From Paraspadella gotoi (lineage: Eukaryota > Chaetognatha), in assembly GCA_051294375.1 (NCBI GenBank), contig CM119267.1:19962251-20026250 (forward strand): a DNA stretch of 64,000 nucleotides. Reading direction: 5' to 3'. Position 1 is the stretch's first letter. Each line of letters opens with the position of its first letter. This document shows, in pieces, positions 56,617 to 64,000 of this stretch. Below the pieces are notes generated by a model. That model did no database searches, was not told where the DNA came from, and saw only the letters and a list, made by a program, of their open reading frames with translations. A program made the position numbers and the translations under genes.

Positions 56617-58300
56617 CAAAGTTTCCAACACAAGTTGAGGGAGAAAAAAAAGAATTAGTGGATTATCATGCGTGGTAAGAGGCACAAGGTTAAGAAACCA
56701 GATGGACAAATAGAGATTCTTCAAGTTGTTGAATATGAAATGAATGGAGTACAGAAGCTGGACAGAAGTGAGAGTATTGTTAGAGTGGTGTTTTATGTAG
56801 AGATAAGGGCGAGTGGGAGCAGGGAGACGGAAGAGAAAACAATGGAGATACATTTATCAAATGTCAGAGACGGAAAATGTAAAGTTTGTTAAACGGATAA
56901 CATGAGAAACGCGGACGTGGTAATGCACAACGAGATATTATCATATAGATTAAATTTTTGATGTGGAAGGTTGAAAATATGACTGATGAATAAGGAGTTT
57001 TAGTAATAAATCAACACATTTAGCGATTGTATAAATAGTTTAGGAAGATTAAGGAGTCAAGATAAGGAGCCTCGAAAAGGTGAGTGCTTTGGCCCCTCAT
57101 GTGGGGGGAGACGGTGGGAATATAGAGTTAGGTTGTGCCGCGAAATACTCTCGGAGGGAGGCGGACCGACGGACCGGAGGCAAGTGAATTATAGATGTTC
57201 CGGGAATCTGCTGATAGAGCAGATGCCGACTAAAAAAAAATAAAGGAAAAAAGCAGGAAAAAAAGTGGAGAAGAGAGAGGATGGGATAAAATAGGTAGGC
57301 AAGGGGAAGAGAGAATAAGAGAGAACAGGAAAAACGAAATAGTTTTTTTTTAAATTTAAGAGATTTCATACCGAAGAAAAATGAAAAAAATCACAATATG
57401 AAGAATTAACAATCGAATTTAACGACGGTTAAGATAAATATATTAATGGTTACTAGTTAAAATTATTTTCTAACGGTTCTGGACCAGGATGAGAGGCCTC
57501 CCGGGGCCGCAGGCTGGGTCCCAATTTGCATGGTGTCATTGGTTGAGAGGGACATTGACCGAATGTGTATTGAGATGCGGGCTCAGGGAGGGTCGTTCAC
57601 TTTGAGCGTTATAATCTTAAACTCCTTAAATTTCTAAACTATTTATTAACATGAGAATGTAAGTTTTCCCCTGAACTTTCTACATGTTACCACTTTTCAA
57701 GCGCCACTTCATAAAATTTCTTATTTATGTGATTGAAATTTGTTAAATAGAACCTGAGTTTATTTTAGTTTTAAGCGCTTTTATTTTGTTTCGTTAACAT
57801 TTTGAAATGGATATTAATTATTTTGTTTCCTGACCTGCCGCTGGAGTACTCTCCTACGTCTCATCTTTCTACGCTGCTCAATCTCAGTCGTCAACTTTGA
57901 CCATTTCATTTCTATATAATTCACACAATGCTAAATATTATAACATCTATAATTAATGTTCGAACGTACCATTAGAAATATTATCTTAACCTGGTCTCCA
58001 CACTTGGACCACTAATGTACACATTTTTCCTCACCTCTGTGGTATGGAAAACTTTGCCCTGTTCTCGTCTCTCTCTCTCTCTCTAAGTATACTCGCCTCG
58101 GTCACACCCCGCTTTCTTTCACAGAGCCAAATAAGATATAAAGATTTAGGTCCGTCGAAATTTCACAAATTGTGTAAAACTGCACTGATGAGAAGAGCTT
58201 AGCCATCTAAGCTCCGGACTGGATTGGGTACTCGTTTTTCTAAGAACATCAAATAGGAAAATTCGTTGTAAAGAGGATACAATAAAACCATTTTGGCTCA
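56400..58300. mobile_element. Compound foldback element, unit 3
   Basis: The left arm starts GAGGCAAAATGGTTTTTGTT at 56404, with a degraded hammerhead-like region (56465-56505, -), a GA array (56580-56610) and an AAGTTTCCAACACA block. The centre is at about 57490-57600. The right arm has CTCTCTCTC (58072-58084) and ends AACCATTTTGGCTCA near 58300. A worn Helentron 3' end lies at 57150-57235. Many small insertions relative to other copies. Confidence 0.55.
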
Positions 58301-59029
58301 AATACATAGAACCAACAATTCTTTAGGCCTTATAAATTTTTATAGGTTTTTTGCTATGAATTTTGAACCTAATTTAATACTTAATTTTAGCGTAAGAAAA
58401 TTTATATGTATCTGGTTGTTCTTTCTTTGCCGCTCCCTATAATATATCAAACATTCGATCAATTTTTTTTGCTCAAATAGAGAGAATATTGCCAAAGTCT
58501 ACTCACAGTGAAAAAATAAATAGAATTCTGCTATTGAGAAATATTATTATTTTTTAAACTTTGTCAACCCTAGATTTTTATCATAATTATTAATAATAAT
58601 AGCTAACCTAAAAGTTTTTATAAAAATAAAAAATAAGAGAAATAAAAAAGCTTAAAACCGCAAAATCGAACAGTGTTAACAGGTAAATATTAATTGTTAG
58701 TGTGGTTAGTTGACAGAACACCTTGTATTAGAAATAAAATTAAATAATATAGGCATTGAAATCGCATCGTGAGTTTAGTACTTGTCGGAAATTATATGAC
58801 CAGATAGCAGGCATTACTTGAAACCGCAGCGGAGTTATTACGGGCCGGGTTTAAGGCGCCCGTCCCTCTTAACTGATTTCATAGGAATAGTGGAAGAAAA
58901 CTTCGAAAGCTAAGGATGGTAAAGGAGAATAGGGCGAGAGAGACAGTTGACCGGGGCCGTCGGGGGCGTAGTAAAGATGAGGAAAAAGCTCGCAGGGAAC
59001 GCCGGTTATTTTGGGAGTTGGGGAGGCGA

Positions 59030-59330
59030 ACGTGGACTAAAATCCACCAAACGCGTAGTCATTGGGGGGGGGCTCTCCCAGCGGCCGATTGGTGCCGGAG
59101 GAAGCTCATTCCCTCCCAAACCCAAAACGGCTCGGGGTTCCTAGCCCGCGAGTTGGTCGCCTAGCAGGGTTCAAGAGGGGACGGTGGCGCGCTTAACCCG
59201 CCTGTAACTCGGTGCGTTACACGCTGAGTCCGCATACGCTCGCAGGGACTGCCTTATATCTTAACGGCTTCTGCTCACTAACCACCATACACAGTAATTA
59301 CTGTCAACTGACGCGTGTACTGTCATTGGT
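59030..59330 (+). mobile_element. Family B SINE-like element, heavily indel-marked
   Basis: All blocks of family B are present in order (GTGGACTAAAATCCACCAAA, GGTGCCGGAGGAAGCTCATT, GGGGTTCCTAGCCCG, TCGCCTAGCAGGG, CTTAACCCGCCTGTAAC), but with extra bases scattered throughout, unlike the clean copy at 63092-63330. Confidence 0.6.
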
Positions 59331-59589
59331 AAGGTTTTATTTCTCATTTTTATTTAGTTTTATTACAAAAGGTAGTTTAGGCTTATATTTCCACTCTAAT
59401 AATTATGAAATACACACTCACGCGCCGCTCTCACATAGTTAAGAAATAATAATATCAAAGGAATTTATTTCCCTGGATTGTGCAGTTCCTTGCAAAAAGA
59501 TTGATAATAGAGAGAATATTAAGAATTTTTACTCTAAAATTAAGTTATTAAAAAGGTTGGTCAAGAATTCAGAAAAACTATAATTTTAA

Positions 59590-61250
59590 AGACTAAAATT
59601 GTGTTGCTATGTATTGAGCAAAATGGTTTGTTTTTTTACAAGATGGCCAGTGGGAACGATTGTTTTTTATTTTCATAGAAAAACGGGACAGTGTTTGGCG
59701 TACTCAGACTAGTGGGGTGTGGCGTGATAAGGTGTTGTGTGGGCGCAGTGGCTTGGCGTCTTAGTTGCAAGCCCGATTTAGCCTGCGGCTCGTTTGGTAG
59801 ATGGTCGTGCGGCCTGTTCAGCTGCCTGTTGTATCTGCTGGGCTGTTTCAGCGTTAGAACAAGTGTTTGTGAATGTTGTTTTGGATGACAGTCTTTGTTA
59901 GTGTGTGAAAGACAGAGTGGGGGGCGAGAGATAGAGAGAGATGAGAGGAAGAAGAGAGGACAAGGGCAAGTTTCCAACTACAGAGTTGAGGAAAGAGGAA
60001 ATACGTGGTCAAGTGGCCTGAGGACCACAGGTTGTAATGAAATGGGAGGACGAAGGGAGTAGAGATTTTTAGTTGTGAATAGATGAAACTGGAAGATGGT
60101 CAAAAAGTGAGAGAGATTGGAGAGGAGACGAGAGAGAGGGAGAGCGGGGAGGGAGATGAAGAAATAGAATAATATACGCACGTTTCAAGGAATGGTAATC
60201 ATTACGGAAATAAATGTGTTTGAAGAGCTCGTATAGATAGGGAACGCAGTATATTGCAACAAGTTAAGATATGCAATTAAAGTAGGATGTTTTTGAGTTG
60301 GAGAGTGTGAAAAATGGAATGTTGAAAGATTAGAGGAAAATACATTAAAGTGTTAATAAAGGTTAGGAGAATGTTAAGAGTTAATGATGGATGAAGGCGA
60401 AGCTCGAAAGTGAGGCCTGCGCCTATGGCCGACAATAACATGGGTTCGGGGTTGCAATTGTGCCCTCTGCTCAAACCATGACAGCGCGAATGACCCGCCC
60501 GGCAATGCCGCCGCGAGCCTCTCGAGTCGTATGTCGCAATACAAGGGGGGCCCAGCTAACTTTGAGCTTGCCTATCTTAAGACTCTAATTTCTCAACTTT
60601 ATAACACTAAAATGTATTTTTCCTAACTTTCACATTTCATTTTCAACTCCACTCAAATTTAATTATTTGATTTATTGTTAATAACTGTTATTTATGTTTA
60701 AAAACTTTCATTTGTTGTACATTGTTGAAATGTATTGATTTGTTTCTGCTCTCGTTGAAGCCTGTCAGTTCGCCTCTCTCTCTCTCTTCTCAAATCTCTC
60801 TCACAGATGCGGGTGACGGCATTGCATCTGTCATATTCACAAGCGTAAAATCTCTTATTGTCCTCATTCTTAACCTGTTCCTGCGGGCGACGGCACTTGA
60901 GGCCAAACTTTATGGTGGCTTTGATTCTCAGGACTCTGTGTGTGGGACAACGTGTGGTTGCCCACTGGTGCTGCGGTCTTCGCTCTCCTTCCCGTCGGGT
61001 GTCTCTCGCGTGGAGGTCGGTGCCCGTGTTCTCTCTCGTGTCGGGGCTGTTGTCGAGGGCAGTCGGGTGTCTGCTGCTCCTTCTCCTTCTTTCACACAAA
61101 AGAAAACTGTCCAGAAAAGTTCCAAATTGTTTAACGGGCTGAAGAAGGCTTGCAACTTAAAGCCGCGAAAACAATGTCCCGTGTGTTTTCTATGAAAGGA
61201 TGAAAAAAAATTCGTTGTAAAACAAAAAAACCAATTTTGCCTGCAAGCTA
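59590..61250. mobile_element. Compound foldback element, unit 4
   Basis: The left arm from TGTATTGAGCAAAATGG (59613) runs through a GA-rich stretch (59920-59965) to a centre at about 60410-60560 (GGCCGACAATAACATGGG ... GGCCCAGCTAACTTTGAGC). The right arm has GTTGTACATTG (60714), a CT array (60776-60800), TTTCACACAAAAGAAAACTG (61091), a hammerhead-like motif at 61139-61177 and AAAACAAAAAAACCAATTTT at the end. Confidence 0.55.
61139..61177 (+). ncRNA. Hammerhead-like motif, variant 2, with insertions
   Basis: CTGAAGA, GGCTT/AAGCC stem II, then GCGAAAACAATGTC in place of GAAACATGTC. The extra bases match the general small-insertion noise of this region, so the true sequence may equal the clean copy at 62760. 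Confidence 0.4.
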
Positions 61251-62639
61251 AAAAATTAAAAATTAAAGTAAAAATAGTGTTTTTAATATTTTAGACCAAC
61301 TTAATGAATAGATTGTATTAAGAATGGATAGTATACTTTCTTATATTGAACTTTTTGTAAGAAAATTTAGGATGAATTGTGCCGGTTTAAAAATGTTTAA
61401 GTTTTGTTAGCTCGCGTTATGACTTATTTTTACCTATTATGTTATTAAAATAAAAGTATTTCTAACAGAAACCAGTAAGAATAGAACGTATGACCAAAAT
61501 ATTTATGATGGGTCTTTATTTTTATATTATGGTACGGCTGAGTAAAATTTGGTCGGTTGTTTTTATAGAAATTCGTTTGAAGATGGAAGTGTTGTGAGTG
61601 GTGTTTCTTATAGCTGCTAGAATGTGTCTGTGGTGCCATGTTGAATAGGTACACTTGAATATGCTGAAAAAATTGCCGATTTCCGACAAAGAACAGGATG
61701 AAAAGCTAGTAGGCAAAGAATATGGTTTATCAACGATTTCGGAAGTGTCTGTACAGACCGTTGATGTAACGACTGAAAGATAGCTTTTATTAAGATTGCT
61801 TTTATATTTTGTTATTTTTAAAATTGGCCCTAGATGAACTAGTATTCTAGGGTCGGGAAACCGTGCACAAAAGCACCAGTTAATTAGCAGGCCATAATAT
61901 AAGGGTGCTGGCATGCAAGCAAATTATAGCGCATAGCGCCGAAGAAGCCGACCAATAATACTGTGCTGCTAAAGCTCCCTTTGATATAGTGGGGTACTAA
62001 AGTAGGGGACCAAAACTCCGCAGATTAATTTAAAAATTTGGACTATTAGCGCGAAAGTTGTTTTTTATTTGTCTTGACTAAATATTTAAGGGCAAGTCAT
62101 TTTCCAGAAAAAAAAATCATATGTATAAGCATCTTAGAGTTAAATGACATTAAATGTTTACTCATGGCTTTTTCTCGGTATTTAAAAATTTTTTTTTAGC
62201 AAATATTAAAAGTTTTTTATGGATGTTCCTGATAAGGAGCAATAAAAAAGTTAAACAAGAAATATAAGTTTACAGCTTCTTAAAAATTGTCTATGTTTTC
62301 CGTAAAGTGAAAATTAATAGAAAGAAATGATAAAATCATTGAAAGATGATTGATAATGATAATTTTTTTTAAACAAGTTTTTCCGTTGGATTAACTCACT
62401 TAGTCATAAAAATATTTAAAAAAGAATTCATAGCCGCTTGGTGTGTTTGGAGCAACGTAGTTTAAATATTTCGTCAAATAGACTCTCAGAAAAAAAAAAT
62501 GTGGGGCCCTTTCTTATCTATAAATTCAAGTGATTAATACAAATTATTGAGTTGTTGGCGTATACAAATTGGTGATTGTTCTTTTCCTTTCTGTTTTCGC
62601 TGGTGGTGTGAGTGTTATTAAGAACAAAGTCTCTTGAGA

Positions 62640-62664
62640 NNNNNNNNNNNNNNNNNNNNNNNNN
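62640..62664. other. Assembly gap, exactly 25 N
   Basis: The left flank is the start of a unit 2-type left arm; the right flank is the right arm of a unit 1-type element. The centre of the element is therefore missing or two elements have been joined. Confidence 0.95.
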
Positions 62665-62880
62665 AAACTTTGCCCTGTCTCTCTCTCTCTCTCTCTCTCT
62701 ATCTCTCCCCCCCTTCTTTCACACAAAAAAACTGTCCAAAATTCACAAATTGTTTAACGCTGAAGAAGGCTTGCAACTAAAGCCGAAACATGTCCGTTTT
62801 TTCTATGAAAATAAAAAAATTCGTTGTAAAACAAAAACCATTTTGCCTCAATACATAGAACAACAATTTTAGCTTAAAAT
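62665..62880 (+). mobile_element. Right arm of a foldback unit (clean copy)
   Basis: AACTTTGCCCTGTCTCTCTC, a CT array, TTTCACACAAAAAAACTGTC, the hammerhead-like motif and TTCGTTGTAAAACAAAAACC up to CATTTTGCCTC. The family E outer arm follows (62880-63590). The best-preserved sequence for this arm. Confidence 0.65.
62756..62798 (+). ncRNA. Hammerhead-ribozyme-like motif, variant 2, best copy
   Basis: Stem I AACG (62756-62759) with CGTT (62795-62798); CTGAAGA (62760-62766); one extra A; stem II GGCTT/AAGCC with loop GCAACTA; GAAA (62785-62788); palindromic ACATGT; C at 62794 as the expected cleavage position. All conserved core positions are kept except for the extra A before stem II. Confidence 0.55.
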
Positions 62881-63091
62881 TATAGTTTTTCTGAATTTTG
62901 ACCAATTTAATAACTTAATTTTAGAGTAAAAATTATATTTTCTTATATCAACTTTTTGCAAGGAATGCAAATCCAGGAATAAAATTTTGATATTATTATT
63001 TTTTAACTTTAACCTAATTTTTATTCATAATTATTAATAAATATAGCTAACTAACTTTTTTATAAAATAAAAAAAATAGAAATAAACTTAC

Positions 63092-63330
63092 CAATGAAGT
63101 GACAGTAATTATTGTTATGTGTTAGTGACAGAACCGTTAAATATAAGCAGTCCCTGAGCTTCGGATCAGGCTGTAACACCGAGTTACAGGCGGGTTAAGC
63201 GCCCCGTCCCTCTTAACTGCTAGGCGACCACCGGGCTAGAACCCCGGACCTTTTGGGTTGGGAGGCGAATGACTTGCCTCCGGCACCAATGGCCGCTGAT
63301 GAACGGTTGGTGGATTTTAGTCCACTATAC
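63092..63330 (-). mobile_element. Family B SINE-like element, clean copy
   Basis: Inserted in a family E arm. ACCAA is found at both ends, while the uninserted arm at about 23250 reads AACTTATCAAAATATTTTTA, so a 5-base target duplication is likely. The minus strand starts with a hairpin (TGGTGGA/TCCACCA-like), then GGTGCCGGAGGCAAGTCATT and GGGGTTCTAGCCCGG. Confidence 0.75.
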
Positions 63331-63714
63331 CAAAATATTTTTATAAGTTTTTACTTTTATGTTTCAAAAGCTTATGTAAATTTTATAAAATTTTAATAAT
63401 TTGATTTATCATAATTATAATTGTTTTCTTTTTTATGACAATTTTATATACATTAAAAATTGTCATTTTTGGCAAGAAAGATAAAATTATACAAAAAAAT
63501 GGTCATCACCATCGAATTTTACAGATCTGTCTACACTAAAATAGCTATGTACCTTATTCGATTTGTTATATTTTGTTATTTTTAAATGACCTACTAATTA
63601 TTCCTATTCTTAATAACTAGTGTTCCGATAACCGTTAACTGTTAACGGTTATGAACGGTTAAAAATAATTTTAACTTAACCATTAATATATTTATTTATA
63701 CTTCATCATCGTTT

Positions 63715-64000
63715 AAGTGGATTTTATCAGTTTTTTTATATTTTCACTTAGAAAACGTAGAATTTTTAAAAGCAGTAATTATATTTCTTGTTTAACTTTT
63801 TATGTGCTCTATCAGAATCCATCAAAAAATTTTAAGAAGATTTAAAAAAAAATTTTTGTGGCTCTAATAGTAATATAATATTTTTTTTAATTAGGGGCTA
63901 GTACCCATCAGAAGAAAGCATATTTGAAAAAAAAAATTAATTGTATTTAAACTACCGCATAATCTTAATTGGTCATGGATATGCATTATTTTTAACGCTG
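63715..64000 (-). repeat. Family A dispersed repeat, inverted, runs off the window
   Basis: On the minus strand this matches about 7110-7390: AGCGTTAAAAATAATGC, GCTTTCTTCTGATGGGTACT, GAGCACATAAAAAGTTAAAC and the final GTGAAAATATAAAAAAACTG. It begins beyond the window end. Confidence 0.7.

Noticed and set aside
56668-56892. 74-codon plus-strand frame in the left arm of foldback unit 3
   Set aside because: Corresponding positions in other arms are non-coding and this region has many indels.

Overview
The window is invertebrate animal nuclear DNA. Genes are split by GT-AG introns. Coding exons are GC-rich (many CGA/GTC codons) and sit in very AT-rich introns and intergenic DNA. The gene families are metazoan: a urocanate hydratase and a class R3 receptor tyrosine phosphatase with fibronectin III repeats. 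I cannot name the phylum from sequence alone. Layout: (1) 0.4-5.9 kb, + strand: most of a urocanate hydratase gene, 11 exons seen, N-terminus outside the window. A separate three-exon multi-pass membrane protein gene lies inside one of its introns on the same strand. (2) 6.7-18.0 kb, - strand: a complete receptor protein tyrosine phosphatase of about 2,200 residues, convergent with the urocanase gene. It has a signal peptide, an LCCL domain, about 17 FN3 repeats, one transmembrane helix and one apparently intact PTP domain. (3) 18-22.4 kb: intergenic, simple repeats and old transposon pieces. (4) 22.4-31.1 kb, + strand: a tentative small membrane-protein gene whose exons are far apart but join in phase; its introns are filled with repeats. 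(5) 26-64 kb: almost entirely mobile and tandem DNA. It holds Helentron/pearl-like elements (subterminal repeat, 18-bp minisatellite, core repeat of roughly 165 bp, tetranucleotide array, terminal hairpin), two tRNA-related SINE-like families, a LINE reverse-transcriptase relic, an AT-rich dispersed family, and compound foldback elements. The foldback arms carry hammerhead-ribozyme-like motifs. The most notable item in the repeats is this set of hammerhead-like motifs. Three different versions keep the core and a palindromic stem III but have different, internally compensated stem II sequences. One oddity is an extra A after the core in all three. In the 51-61 kb foldback units the motifs sit in inverted arms and point outward. 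The most notable protein is the LCCL-FN3-PTP receptor. Assembly quality varies. There are seven N runs, three of exactly 25 N. A nearly 2-kb tandem duplication flanks one 25-N gap, and about 56.4-62.6 kb carries scattered small indels compared with cleaner copies of the same repeats, so repeat structure there should be read cautiously.
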